In this document: positions 7,302 through 13,802 of the stretch, in pieces
Layout: each line of letters opens with the position of its first letter
Numbering within the stretch: position 1 is the stretch's first letter
Virus record (IMG/VR): IMGVR_UViG_3300022187_000163
Span: 1 to 28,860 of that record
Strand: one strand, 5' to 3'
From: a virus
DNA: 28,860 nucleotides
Notes under the pieces: model-generated
Databases searched by the model: none
What the model saw: only the letters and a program-made list of their open reading frames with translations
Told to the model about the DNA's origin: nothing
Translations under genes and position numbers: made by a program

Positions 7302-7605
7302 CGAAATCCTCTATCGGTGGTGTTTCATGATGCGCTGGCTCGGTTTGCTGAGTTTTTTGCTGTGCAAAATTATCAGCGTCTTTAGTATAGAAAATTTTAG
7401 CATTGCCGATAATTGGCAGTTGTAATTTTTGCTCTCGTTCTTCTTTACTTAATTGTTCAGAAATAATGCCATTGTCACCATACTGGCTTTGTTCGCTGTC
7501 GACAAATACAGTCAGTTTGGCGTAGGTTCCTTTTTTCCCTTGATAAAATCGTGTTTTATCGAGTTTGGTAACATCGATACTGAAATTCAAGCCAATAGTG
7601 GCCAT
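7282..7605 (-). CDS. ssb: Single-stranded DNA-binding protein
   Basis: A 107-residue protein. The N-terminal 70 residues look like a beta-rich OB-type fold with aromatic and basic residues (RFYQGKKGTYAKLTVFVD), then a Gln/Thr/Pro-rich linker and the acidic tail DFDDDIPF. A DDDIPF C-terminus is the partner-binding tip of bacterial SSBs and recruits replication and repair enzymes. TAGGAGAG lies 4 bases before the ATG. It sits after Erf and the YqaJ nuclease, forming an annealase-exonuclease-SSB recombination set. The family differs from E. coli SSB in its core; the SSB call rests on tail and context. Confidence 0.7.
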   Translation of the reverse strand: MATIGLNFSIDVTKLDKTRFYQGKKGTYAKLTVFVDSEQSQYGDNGIISEQLSKEEREQKLQLPIIGNAKIFYTKDADNFAQQKTQQTEPAHHETPPIEDFDDDIPF

Positions 7606-7606
7606 T

Positions 7607-8191
7607 TTACTCTCCTATTTTGTGTTTAAGTTTTTCGACCTTCTCCAATAAAATTTGAAGATTGTCATTTAAGCCTCTTATGTACTCGTCGTTCCTATAG
7701 ACTGTTACGATAAAAGGCGGCATGGCTGGGTGATATGACATAAAATCCCAACTGTCGGTTTCACACAACCAAATGCACCCTTGGACTTGGGGGTAATAAT
7801 TGCTTGGGCATTTACCCCCGTCAAAGTACTTAAGGTGATTTTTAGGTGCTGGGCATTTAACTTCCAATCTCATCCGATCAGGCGAGCAGCCTATCGTTTG
7901 CTCATCATTAGTCACGAACCCAATCACTTCGGTTTCGGTATCTTTGATCAGCTCGTAAGCCATTACAGCTTCCGCTTCCATCTCAACACCACGGGTCATC
8001 CAATCAGTGACAAATACTTCTGATTTTTGACCAGAAATTATTTCCGCTGCCAGTTCTAAGGCGTAATCGTCTAGGCTGCTGCTAACCTTACAAGTGCTAG
8101 TGAACACTTTGCCAAAATTGGATGCTGTCGGTACACCAAGGCGCAGCAAATGCCACGCCTCTGTGCCTTGCTCTACATCATGAATAATCAT
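7607..8191 (-). CDS. YqaJ/lambda Exo-type 5'-3' exonuclease
   Basis: A 194-residue protein with the YqaJ viral recombinase layout: EAWHLLRLGVPTASNFGKV (residues 11-29), RGVEMEAEAVMAYE (67-80), SPD (103-105), LEVK (109-112) followed by CP, and YYPQVQGCIWLCE (132-144). D105, E110 and K112 match the PD-(D/E)xK metal-binding centre. The enzyme resects double-stranded ends to make 3' overhangs for the annealase encoded upstream. The loop between SPD and LEVK, usually with extra Gly residues, is very short here. The start overlaps the erf stop. Strong family assignment. Confidence 0.88.
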   Translation of the reverse strand: MIIHDVEQGTEAWHLLRLGVPTASNFGKVFTSTCKVSSSLDDYALELAAEIISGQKSEVFVTDWMTRGVEMEAEAVMAYELIKDTETEVIGFVTNDEQTIGCSPDRMRLEVKCPAPKNHLKYFDGGKCPSNYYPQVQGCIWLCETDSWDFMSYHPAMPPFIVTVYRNDEYIRGLNDNLQILLEKVEKLKHKIGE

Positions 8192-8745
8192 GACGGTATA
8201 GACTCCAATAAACGAATCGCCTTGAGCGCCTCTGCGCTGCTAAAATCGTTGATTGACTGGTGCTTTGACTTAATCTTCCGCAAGAGCATTTCTTCATCTC
8301 TCTCCTTAGCCACTAAAAGCCCTCTGAGCGTTTCAATCTCTCGCTTGCTTGCAACCCTAAACATTGCTGCTTCGCCGTCATCATCTACTGCGGGAATACC
8401 AAAAGCTGCTTGCAATGCGTATCTGCGAGCATAGGTTATGGCTGATCCTGCTGCTTGTGGATCGGGTTTAACCAAAGGCAAGGTGAAACTGTGTTCGAAC
8501 CATTCGCCGCTTGTGTGCAAGATTCTAGTTAGCACTCCAACGCCGCCATCGTCGCTGTGCGGCATTTGCATAAAACTCAGCCCGTATTTGATTAGGGTTG
8601 GCTTTAAGGTTTTGATGATACTTTCCAGATTAGCATAATTGCTATGGAAGAAAGGGTTTTCAGCGCTTTTTACAGCGCCACCAATTTCTGCTTGTGCCTC
8701 GCAAAATGCTTTGGCGATATTTTCGATGCTTTCACTATTACGCAC
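8188..8745 (-). CDS. erf: Erf-family ssDNA annealing protein
   Basis: A 185-residue protein starting at GTG with TTGGAGAATAAAA upstream. It carries the Erf hallmarks: FFHSNYANLESIIKTLKPTL near residues 28-47, GLSFMQMP, and GSAITYARRYALQAAFGI followed by acidic DDDGEAA. Erf proteins form rings on single-stranded DNA and anneal complementary strands; with the exonuclease downstream this gives a Red-like pathway for genome circularisation, repair and exchange. The C-terminal 60 residues are helical and less conserved. It overlaps the preceding small gene by 8 bases. Confidence 0.88.
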   Translation of the reverse strand: MRNSESIENIAKAFCEAQAEIGGAVKSAENPFFHSNYANLESIIKTLKPTLIKYGLSFMQMPHSDDGGVGVLTRILHTSGEWFEHSFTLPLVKPDPQAAGSAITYARRYALQAAFGIPAVDDDGEAAMFRVASKREIETLRGLLVAKERDEEMLLRKIKSKHQSINDFSSAEALKAIRLLESIPS

Positions 8746-8917
8746 TTTTATTCTCCAACCTTTTTTCTATTCTTTGATAAACGGCTTCTAGCTGATCCAT
8801 AGCCTGATGCAATTTGCGCTCCTCGTAATGAGTGAACTGGTTGTGCATTGCTTGTCGGTATAAACCAGCTTCGATAGCCCGCAGTCGTAAACAACAATCA
8901 TTAGGCATTAATCTCAT
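8738..8917 (-). CDS. Small helical protein of the recombination operon
   Basis: A 59-residue ORF whose ATG overlaps the upstream stop (ATGA) and whose stop overlaps the erf GTG, so it is embedded in the operon. The sequence begins MRLMPNDCCLRLRAIEAGLY and continues as a charged helix (EERKLHQAMDQLEAVYQRIEKR). There is no membrane span or signal peptide. Not recognised; a regulatory or adaptor role is possible but unsupported. Confidence 0.6.
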   Translation of the reverse strand: MRLMPNDCCLRLRAIEAGLYRQAMHNQFTHYEERKLHQAMDQLEAVYQRIEKRLENKSA

Positions 8918-9183
8918 TTCGCGTAAATGCTCAATGCTTGCAGTGAAGCCTTTAACGCGTCAGTGTCCAACAAATTGTTGAGATAATCCTCTGTATCTTG
9001 TCGATCTTCGTCAGCTTCTTGTGCTTCGCAAAGCTCCAATGAAATCCTGTCAAGCAACTTTACACATTCTTCCAGCAAACCAATATCATCGGCGTCTGAA
9101 GGGTAGTAACCCCGCCGCACTTGTATGTGCAAGACTGCGGCATAGTGCTCTAAATCATCCGCTAATTTTTCAATGTCATTCAT
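8914..9183 (-). CDS. Acidic helical protein, first gene of the leftward recombination operon
   Basis: The ATG at 9183 (MNDIEKLADDL) is chosen over one at 9201. GGAGAAGG lies just before it, and the predicted transcript start near 9208 leaves almost no leader for the upstream ATG. The 89-residue product is strongly acidic and helical with runs such as EAQEADEDRQDTEDYLNNL, and has no cysteine pairs or membrane span. I do not recognise the family. First-gene position behind an operator-controlled promoter makes an early regulatory or host-interaction role possible. Confidence 0.6.
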   Translation of the reverse strand: MNDIEKLADDLEHYAAVLHIQVRRGYYPSDADDIGLLEECVKLLDRISLELCEAQEADEDRQDTEDYLNNLLDTDALKASLQALSIYAK

Positions 9184-9214
9184 TTCCTTCTCCATTGTCA
9201 TAATTGAGGTTTAC

Positions 9215-9243
9215 ATCCTATTCTTATTCCTATCTAATGTAAA
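9215..9243 (-). promoter_or_regulatory. Leftward early promoter PL1
   Basis: On the minus strand: TTTACA (9243-9238), a 17-base spacer beginning TTAG, then TAGGAT (9220-9215) followed by GT. This is a sigma-70-type arrangement. A near-identical copy drives the second leftward operon (PL2). The predicted start near 9208 gives a leader of about 25 bases to the ATG at 9183. Confidence 0.65.
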
Positions 9244-9257
9244 GCCTTTATTTTACA
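9238..9257. promoter_or_regulatory. Operator palindrome TGTAAA-N8-TTTACA, copy 1
   Basis: A perfect 6+6 inverted repeat with an 8-base centre between the divergent recombination operon and the HTH gene. Its left half forms the -35 box of PL1. A third half-site, TTTACAT, is at 9210-9216. The same palindrome with the same spacing occurs at 14740-14759. The HTH protein encoded next door is the likely binder (inference). Confidence 0.65.
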
Positions 9258-9293
9258 CCTAAAACAATATATGATTTCGCGCAGGAGGTAATT

Positions 9294-9509
9294 ATGAGTC
9301 AGGCAACTGGGTTGATTGAAATGCGATTAGCCTATTTTTTAGAACAAAGCGGGATGAGCCAATCACAGCTTGCAAGGGTCGCAGGAGTGTCTCGGCAGCT
9401 TGTATACACTTGGCTATGCAAAGAAGGTATGTGGATTTTTTGCACTGAAGACTTTGAGGTAAAACGCATCGAACGGCGCTTTACTAAAAGGGTTTGGAGC
9501 GGAGATTAA
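9294..9509 (+). CDS. Cro/C1-type HTH transcriptional regulator
   Basis: A 71-residue protein with GCAGGAGG 6 bases before the ATG. Residues 8-42 form an HTH: IEMRLAYFLEQSGMSQSQLA is the first part, then VAGVSRQLVYTWL as the recognition helix. The C-terminal third is basic and aromatic. Size and single domain match Cro-like early regulators rather than CI repressors. It is divergent from the recombination operon and precedes the replication genes. The TGTAAA/TTTACA palindromes upstream and at 14740 are its probable operators. A rightward promoter is less clear: TTTATT at 9247 and TATGAT at 9270 are possible. Confidence 0.8.
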   Translation: MSQATGLIEMRLAYFLEQSGMSQSQLARVAGVSRQLVYTWLCKEGMWIFCTEDFEVKRIERRFTKRVWSGD

Positions 9510-9528
9510 AAAGGCTCCCGAAGGAGCC
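9508..9528 (-). terminator. Hairpin with U-tract on the minus strand
   Basis: GGCTCC (9513-9518) and GGAGCC (9523-9528) form a 6-bp stem. Read on the minus strand the loop is TTCG and the stem is followed by TTTTT, a textbook intrinsic terminator. On the plus strand it lacks a U-tract. No minus-strand gene lies upstream of it for 3.8 kb, so it would stop antisense transcripts, or act on the plus strand as an intercistronic hairpin just before an RBS. Confidence 0.55.
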
Positions 9529-9549
9529 AGAGAAAAAAAAGGAGAGGAA

Positions 9550-10257
9550 ATGCGGTCAAACGATACCCCACCTTGGTTTCGATTATACAGCGAGATCATA
9601 GACAACTACAAGATCCGATGCTTGGCATTCGAAGACAGATGGCACTATGTAGCTATTTTGGCCTGCAAGAATCAAGGCATAATGAAAGGCAGCGGCGAGT
9701 TGCTGGAAAGGGCTTTAAGCGTAAAGCTAGGATTATCACAATCAGAGCTGGACGATTTAAAGAGCCGTTTGCTGGCTGTTAATTTAATTGACGAAAACTT
9801 TTGCCCGATTAGTTGGGACGATAGACAGTTTAGATCTGACAGCAGCAAGGAACGAGTCGCTAAGTACAGGGCTAAACTTAAATCAAATAATAATGTAACG
9901 GAAAAGAAACGTTACAAGGCTGTTACTGTAACGAGCCAAGATACAGATACAGATACAGATACAGATACAGAGAAAGATAAAATAAAAATTGTTTACAAGC
10001 GCATGAATGCGCTGGGTGTAGATACCCCATTATTAAGTGAATACATCAAAACTCGGATGAGATTGAAGGCCACAAACACGGCTCGCGCTTTAGCGACTCT
10101 AGCCAACAAAGCGGAGAAGTTAGCAAAGCAGGGCGAAGATATAAAAGAATTAGTCGAGGAGGCAAATAGCAATGGGTGGAAAACAATATACGAGCGGAAC
10201 AATCGTCAACAACGCCGTCACAGCGCAACGAAGATCGCAACCAGCACAGATTGGTGA
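9550..10257 (+). CDS. Phage replication initiator-like protein (lambda O-like organisation)
   Basis: A 235-residue protein with AAGGAGAGG 3 bases before the ATG. The N-terminal 95 residues (PPWFRLYSEIIDNYKIRCL, then a helical region, then ENFCPISWDDRQF) look like the winged-helix domain of phage replication proteins. A basic RVAKYRAKLK segment follows, then a low-complexity TDTDTDTDTEKDK linker and a helical C-terminal domain ending in GWKTIYERNN. Initiator or primosome-organising function is inferred from this architecture and from the helicase-loader-like gene that overlaps its end by 86 bases. No primase or polymerase motif is present. The linker-coding DNA has origin-like repeats. Confidence 0.6.
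   Translation: MRSNDTPPWFRLYSEIIDNYKIRCLAFEDRWHYVAILACKNQGIMKGSGELLERALSVKLGLSQSELDDLKSRLLAVNLIDENFCPISWDDRQFRSDSSKERVAKYRAKLKSNNNVTEKKRYKAVTVTSQDTDTDTDTDTEKDKIKIVYKRMNALGVDTPLLSEYIKTRMRLKATNTARALATLANKAEKLAKQGEDIKELVEEANSNGWKTIYERNNRQQRRHSATKIATSTDW
9895..9990. other. Origin-like repeat cluster inside the initiator gene
   Basis: GTAACG (9895-9900) and CGTTAC (9910-9915) form one inverted repeat; GTTACTGTAAC (9922-9932) is a perfect 11-base palindrome. Five tandem GATACA units follow at 9940-9969, then an A/T-rich purine-biased stretch. Palindromes, iterons and an A+T-rich segment inside an initiator gene match the lambda-type origin layout. Coding low complexity (TDTDTD) is the alternative explanation for the GATACA units. 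Confidence 0.4.
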
Positions 10258-10663
10258 GGACTTAGACAAGGCTTACATTAACCAACTTTTCGGGGTAATG
10301 CGGCTAAACTACCCGTCATTTCTAAATGACACCTCAGACGCAGACATAGCTTCGACAAAAAAGCTCTGGTGGTCATACCTAAAGCACTATGACCAGGCTT
10401 TAGTTCATAAGGCGACGTTAAAGGTCGTTGAGAAGTTCAAAAAGTTTGCGCCAACCTTGGGTGAGTTTAAGGAAATGCTTGAAGATATTAAGCAAGAGCC
10501 AGCGCATAGACCAAGCCGAGACACCAAGATTTGTCAAGTTTGTCGATCTTATACGTTTACTCAGCATCATCACGATATCTGTATAACCGGAGTTAAGTCC
10601 ATTTACGAGGTAACTGATGAGCAAATTGCAGAAGCTAAAAAGATTTTTGCGAGGTTAAAATGA
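10172..10663 (+). CDS. Helicase-loader-like protein with C-terminal zinc motif
   Basis: A 163-residue protein starting at ATG 10172 behind GAGGAGG, inside the previous gene in another frame. Residues 30-105 resemble the loader/inhibitor domain of phage replicative helicases (G39P-like): DKAYINQLFGVMRLNYPSFL, a WW motif, and KKFAPTLGEFKEML. The C-terminal CQVC at 121-124, a histidine cluster at 132-134 and C137 could bind zinc. With the initiator-like gene it would recruit the host helicase; no phage helicase is seen in the window. Family match is by pattern only. Confidence 0.55.
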   Translation: MGGKQYTSGTIVNNAVTAQRRSQPAQIGEDLDKAYINQLFGVMRLNYPSFLNDTSDADIASTKKLWWSYLKHYDQALVHKATLKVVEKFKKFAPTLGEFKEMLEDIKQEPAHRPSRDTKICQVCRSYTFTQHHHDICITGVKSIYEVTDEQIAEAKKIFARLK

Positions 10664-11196
10664 GGAAAAATACTATTGACCTAAACAAAGAACGTTTAAA
10701 AGCATTAGCATCGCAAGGCAACATAGGGCCGTTATTAGCATCAGAAATACATTTGGTGCTAAGGGATAGTTCCGATAAAAACAGCTTGTTCAATTTACTG
10801 CAAGGAATGGAATTAGAGTATCCGATTGACGTTCTCATAAAAAGAGCAACTAAGGATCGAACATCGGCGCAAAATAACACGCAGCATCAGTGGTATAGAG
10901 ACGCAGAAGCTCAAGGAGATATGAAGGCATGGGAGTATAAAGCCTATTGTAAACTACACTTTGGCGTCCCTATACTTCGCAGAGACAGCCTAGCTTATCG
11001 GCAAAAATACGATTTGATTCTAAAAGGGTTGCCGTATGAGCATAAATTGCAGTTAATGGCTGAGCCGCATCCATATCCTGTTACTTCAGCAATGAATGTA
11101 GCGCAAAAAAGTGCTTATCTTGATGAAGTCAGAAATCATTTTGAAGGGTTAGGAATGCAATTAACTGACCCACTACAATGGGAGATAAACAAGTGA
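10660..11196 (+). CDS. NinB/Orf-like recombination protein
   Basis: A 178-residue protein overlapping the previous stop by 4 bases (ATGA). An N-terminal region (residues 1-65) precedes RTSAQNNTQHQWYRDAEAQG, close to the RS.DQN..W...D pattern of lambda NinB (Orf), and then AWEYKAYCKLHFGVPILRR, LPYEHKLQLM and PVTSAMNVAQKSAYLDEV. NinB-type proteins bind ssDNA/SSB and replace RecFOR functions. The immediately following ninG supports this, since lambda carries both in its nin region. The N-terminal part is longer than expected, so the family call is tentative. Confidence 0.6.
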   Translation: MRKNTIDLNKERLKALASQGNIGPLLASEIHLVLRDSSDKNSLFNLLQGMELEYPIDVLIKRATKDRTSAQNNTQHQWYRDAEAQGDMKAWEYKAYCKLHFGVPILRRDSLAYRQKYDLILKGLPYEHKLQLMAEPHPYPVTSAMNVAQKSAYLDEVRNHFEGLGMQLTDPLQWEINK

Positions 11197-11197
11197 C

Positions 11198-11728
11198 ATG
11201 GCCAAGAAGTGCAAAATTTGCGGGGAAACATTCACGCCAAAATTTACTAGCTTCCAAAAAACGTGTAATGCGACTGAATGCCTTGTCGCGTTTGGCAAGA
11301 AAGAAAGAACGAGAATTCAGAAGTCAGAAGTCAGAGAAGCAAAAAGAGACAGATCCTATTGGATGAGGCGGTGTCAAACCGAGTTTAACAAGTTTATACG
11401 ACAACGAGATCATAAAGACCCTTGCATAAGCTGCCAAAGGCATCATCAAGGCCAATATCATGCTGGTCACTATATGAGCGTTGGAGGCCATTCAGCAATT
11501 TTGCGATTTGACGAGCAAAACGCGCATAAGCAGTGCAGCGTTTGCAACAATTACAAAAGTGGCAATTTGGCAGAATATCGGCCAAACTTAATAAAAAAGA
11601 TAGGTTTAGAGGCGGTGAAGAGGCTAGAGGGGCCGCAAGATCCGAAGAAATACACAATCGACGAGCTGAAAGATTTGCTTTCGATTTATCAGGCGAAAAA
11701 CAAAGAATGGGTGAAGTCTCAATCCTAG
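11198..11728 (+). CDS. ninG: NinG (Rap) recombination endonuclease
   Basis: A 176-residue protein with the full NinG layout. An N-terminal zinc knuckle has C5/C8 and C23/C28. A basic helix follows (KKERTRIQKSEVREAKRDRSY), then DPCISCQ (C76, C79), YHAGHY (H88-H91), RFDEQNAHKQCSVCNNYKSG (C113, C116) and EYRPNLIKKIG. The AGHY and NAHKQC...CN.YKSGN elements are the HNH-like centre. Lambda NinG/Rap cuts branched recombination intermediates such as D-loops and Holliday junctions. It complements the Erf/exonuclease/SSB set in the leftward operon. The assignment is firm. Confidence 0.92.
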   Translation: MAKKCKICGETFTPKFTSFQKTCNATECLVAFGKKERTRIQKSEVREAKRDRSYWMRRCQTEFNKFIRQRDHKDPCISCQRHHQGQYHAGHYMSVGGHSAILRFDEQNAHKQCSVCNNYKSGNLAEYRPNLIKKIGLEAVKRLEGPQDPKKYTIDELKDLLSIYQAKNKEWVKSQS

Positions 11729-11958
11729 ACCGAAATGCTGAAGAAGTCCGCGAAACTTTGCGCGATCTTTTAAAAGATTGTGAATCTGGAGACGTAAGCG
11801 GCGCAGTAATTGTTATCGAGCGTCAAGATGGCTTCGATTTGCAAATGCCTGGCACCTTCTCGACAGATCCAGATAGCCTTTCCAGAATCATCGGACGTTT
11901 GCAAGTCGCATCAAGTGTTTTCACGCACATGATTTGGTCAGAAGACGATGAATCCTAG
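11707..11958 (+). CDS. Short phage protein of unknown function
   Basis: The open frame extends upstream inside ninG, but the likely start is ATG 11707, giving 83 residues and a 22-base overlap with ninG; codon use upstream of this is only a shadow of ninG. The product begins MGEVSILDRNAEEVRETLRD, has a beta segment (GAVIVIERQDGFDLQMPG) and a helical end (RIIGRLQVASSVFTHMIW). No membrane span or catalytic motif is visible. The stop overlaps the metallophosphoesterase start. Not recognised. Confidence 0.6.
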   Translation: MGEVSILDRNAEEVRETLRDLLKDCESGDVSGAVIVIERQDGFDLQMPGTFSTDPDSLSRIIGRLQVASSVFTHMIWSEDDES

Positions 11959-13123
11959 AAGCACCGAAGCGCATTTACAGTTTTGCACGACCGACCACCA
12001 AAGACAGGTCATAGAGCTGCACATGACTGGTATGCCGCAAAAAGACATAGCAGAAAAACTTGGCAGGCATCCGAAAAGAATTAGCGCCTGCATTTTAGCA
12101 GTACATCGGAAGGCTGCACTGTCAGGAATGGCACCAGATTTTAATCTGAATCGCCAGACAGCACCAGGATTTACCACAAAACGGGTCAGCACTGCCTACA
12201 ACATGGACAACGAAATTGTCCTACAGTGGCACATCCAAGAGCCAGAAAAACAAAAGTTAGAGCAGTTAATCTCAGAATTTGTGGAGGGTTTTAAGGATGA
12301 ACTCACAGGATTACATGCCCCCACAGACGCGCCTACAAGCACTGATGACGATCTTATGGTTAGCTACATTATTGGGGATCATCACCTTGGGATGCTTGCT
12401 CATCACAGCGAAACAATGGGTGACGACTACGACGTCAAGATTAGCCAGACACTTTTGGAAAACGCGATAGATAGACTGGTAGGATCTGCGCCAGCGGGAG
12501 AAGTCGGGGTCTTAGTAAACCTAGGCGACTTCATGCACATAAACGACTCTACAAGCTCAACCCCTAGTTCAAAGAATCTATTAGACTCTGACGGACGATA
12601 TTCAAAGACCATACGCGCTGCCAGTAATGTCATAAAACGTACGGTTTTACGTATGCTTGAGAAGCATAACCAAGTGTGGATCGTGAACGTTAGGGGCAAC
12701 CATGACCCAGATGCGGCATTATGGCTGAATGAAGTGATGCGTCTGTACTTTGAGGATGATCCACGGGTTAAAGTGTTTGACAACGCTTCCAAGTTTATCT
12801 GGTGGCGATGGGGGCGAAATCTAGTCGTGACGCACCATGGAGATCGGATTAAAATGTCCAATCTACACGGGTCAATAGTAAGTAATTTAAGGAAAGAATG
12901 GGGCGAGTCAGATCACACCTATGTGTGGACAGGTCACATCCACCACAAGAACCAAGAGGAATTTGGCGGCGCATTGTTCGAAAGTTGGAACATCCTAGCA
13001 CCCGCAGATGCTTGGCACGCTGGTGCTGGCTATGCCAGTTCTCGAAGTATGACTTGCGTAATCCTCCACAAATCGTTCGGGGAACAGGGAAGATTGAAGG
13101 CAAACATTCAGGAGTTGACATGA
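11948..13123 (+). CDS. Calcineurin-like metallophosphoesterase with N-terminal HTH
   Basis: A 391-residue two-domain protein. Residues 16-55 form a helix-turn-helix (QRQVIELHMTGMPQKDIAEK, then RHPKRISA). Residues 137-360 hold the metallophosphoesterase motifs in order: GDHHLG (D144, H146), NLGDFMH (D194), RGNHD (N251, H252), THHGD (H297) and GHIHH (H330, H332). This is the two-metal centre of phosphodiesterases/phosphatases. An HTH plus phosphoesterase architecture is common among phage genes in replication regions and suggests DNA- or nucleotide-directed activity; the substrate is unknown. It overlaps its neighbours on both sides by a few bases. Confidence 0.85.
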   Translation: MNPRSTEAHLQFCTTDHQRQVIELHMTGMPQKDIAEKLGRHPKRISACILAVHRKAALSGMAPDFNLNRQTAPGFTTKRVSTAYNMDNEIVLQWHIQEPEKQKLEQLISEFVEGFKDELTGLHAPTDAPTSTDDDLMVSYIIGDHHLGMLAHHSETMGDDYDVKISQTLLENAIDRLVGSAPAGEVGVLVNLGDFMHINDSTSSTPSSKNLLDSDGRYSKTIRAASNVIKRTVLRMLEKHNQVWIVNVRGNHDPDAALWLNEVMRLYFEDDPRVKVFDNASKFIWWRWGRNLVVTHHGDRIKMSNLHGSIVSNLRKEWGESDHTYVWTGHIHHKNQEEFGGALFESWNILAPADAWHAGAGYASSRSMTCVILHKSFGEQGRLKANIQELT

Positions 13124-13344
13124 CAGCGCTTGATAGACAGGTCGCGGGAAACCATTACAAAACGATGATGATTCAGCCGCTGGAGTATGCATTAGCAAAC
13201 GACTTGGGCATCTGCGAACATGCGGTGGTCAAATATATTAGTCGATGGCGTGATAAGGGCGGTGTCGAGGATCTCAGAAAAGCAGCGCACTACATCGAGA
13301 TCCTCATAGAAAGAGAAACAGCCGTGGACGATAAAATCAATTAG
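13120..13344 (+). CDS. DUF3310 protein (T7 gp1.7-related domain)
   Basis: The start is ATG 13120, overlapping the phosphoesterase stop and preceded by AGGAGT; the longer open frame upstream is a shadow. The 74-residue product has DRQVAGNHYKTMMIQPLEYA, LGICEHAVVKYISRWRDKGG and EDLRKAAHYIEILIERE, the whole DUF3310 signature. In T7 this domain occurs in the nucleotide kinase gp1.7; short stand-alone forms like this one are common in phages and have no assigned reaction. It is the last gene of the rightward early operon and converges with the leftward cluster with an 8-base overlap. Confidence 0.88.
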   Translation: MTALDRQVAGNHYKTMMIQPLEYALANDLGICEHAVVKYISRWRDKGGVEDLRKAAHYIEILIERETAVDDKIN

Positions 13345-13486
13345 GCATTTCGCGCTGAAGACGATCAAGCAGCCTAATAACGTCTAAAACCTCCATATCA
13401 TCACATGGGTCAAGATTATCGTAAGTTTCCCGCACTTTAATAAGTGTGAGTAAGGCTAACAAAAGCTCATTCCTAGTTGGTTCCAT
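13337..13486 (-). CDS. Tiny acidic helical protein
   Basis: A 49-residue ORF with TAGGAGAGAAC directly before the ATG. It is largely helical: NELLLALLTLIKVRETYDNL, then a CDDMEVLDVIRLLDRLQ segment. There is no signal peptide despite the Leu-rich start. It overlaps the upstream gene by 14 bases and the end of the convergent DUF3310 gene. The excellent RBS and tight packing support it as real. Function unknown. Confidence 0.6.
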   Translation of the reverse strand: MEPTRNELLLALLTLIKVRETYDNLDPCDDMEVLDVIRLLDRLQREMPN

Positions 13487-13802
13487 TGTTCTCTCCTAGT
13501 GTTTCACGTGAAACATTATGGTAACTATCTCTGCGGCTGCGAGTCTGAAAAAATCCATCATGCTCGGGGTAGCAGATCATAAACTTCCTAGCGTAATGGC
13601 TAATCCAACCGTCGTCGATCTTGTAGGAGTCATCCTTGCCTGAAACCATCGTCTCCCATCGTACGCGATGAAAAACCGCCTTGGCCGAATAGTAGCGTCT
13701 GTGGCGTGTAGCAATTAAAGCAAAGTGTGCAAAAGTCTTAAATATGTCTGGATTTTCGCGGTCAAATTGCTGGAAATTTTCTTTGCTCCATTTACCGTTC
13801 AT
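13473..13802 (-). CDS. Conserved phage protein with a C-terminal extension encoded over a parS site
   Basis: A 109-residue protein. The core has the pattern W..ENFQQFDRENPDIFKTFAHFA, then YYSAKAVFHRVRWETMVSG, DDGWISHYARKFM and PEHDGFFQTR. This core is common as a short hypothetical protein in phages and prophages and has no assigned function. After FFQTR about 20 extra residues (including HNVSRETL) follow, and the codons for NVSRET form the parS palindrome. Its start overlaps the upstream stop by 4 bases (ATGA). A nucleic-acid-related role is possible but not demonstrated. Confidence 0.7.
   Translation of the reverse strand: MNGKWSKENFQQFDRENPDIFKTFAHFALIATRHRRYYSAKAVFHRVRWETMVSGKDDSYKIDDGWISHYARKFMICYPEHDGFFQTRSRRDSYHNVSRETLGENNGTN
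13500..13515. promoter_or_regulatory. Exact consensus parS site (host ParB binding sequence)
   Basis: TGTTTCACGTGAAACA is a perfect 16-base palindrome identical to the canonical chromosomal parS centromere sequence conserved across bacterial phyla. It overlaps the end of the 109-residue gene and lies about 14 bases before the start of the next leftward gene. Only one copy is seen in the window. Identity is directly visible; binding by host ParB is inferred. Confidence 0.8.

Noticed and set aside
7194-7425. Two rightward small frames opposite ssb and the zinc-ribbon gene
   Set aside because: They are antisense to real coding sequence, have no SD, and show no recognisable pattern.
9940-9969. 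CRISPR array or transposon-end repeats
   Set aside because: The units are contiguous 6-base repeats (GATACA) without spacers and are in frame inside a gene; an iteron or coding low-complexity explanation is better.
11533-11706. Upstream extension of the 83-residue gene
   Set aside because: It lies within ninG in another frame and has low-complexity Arg/Gln/Glu composition; ATG 11707 is the simpler start.
12898-13119. N-terminal extension of the DUF3310 gene
   Set aside because: The sequence is an out-of-frame reading of the metallophosphoesterase gene; the conserved domain starts at ATG 13120 with a good RBS.
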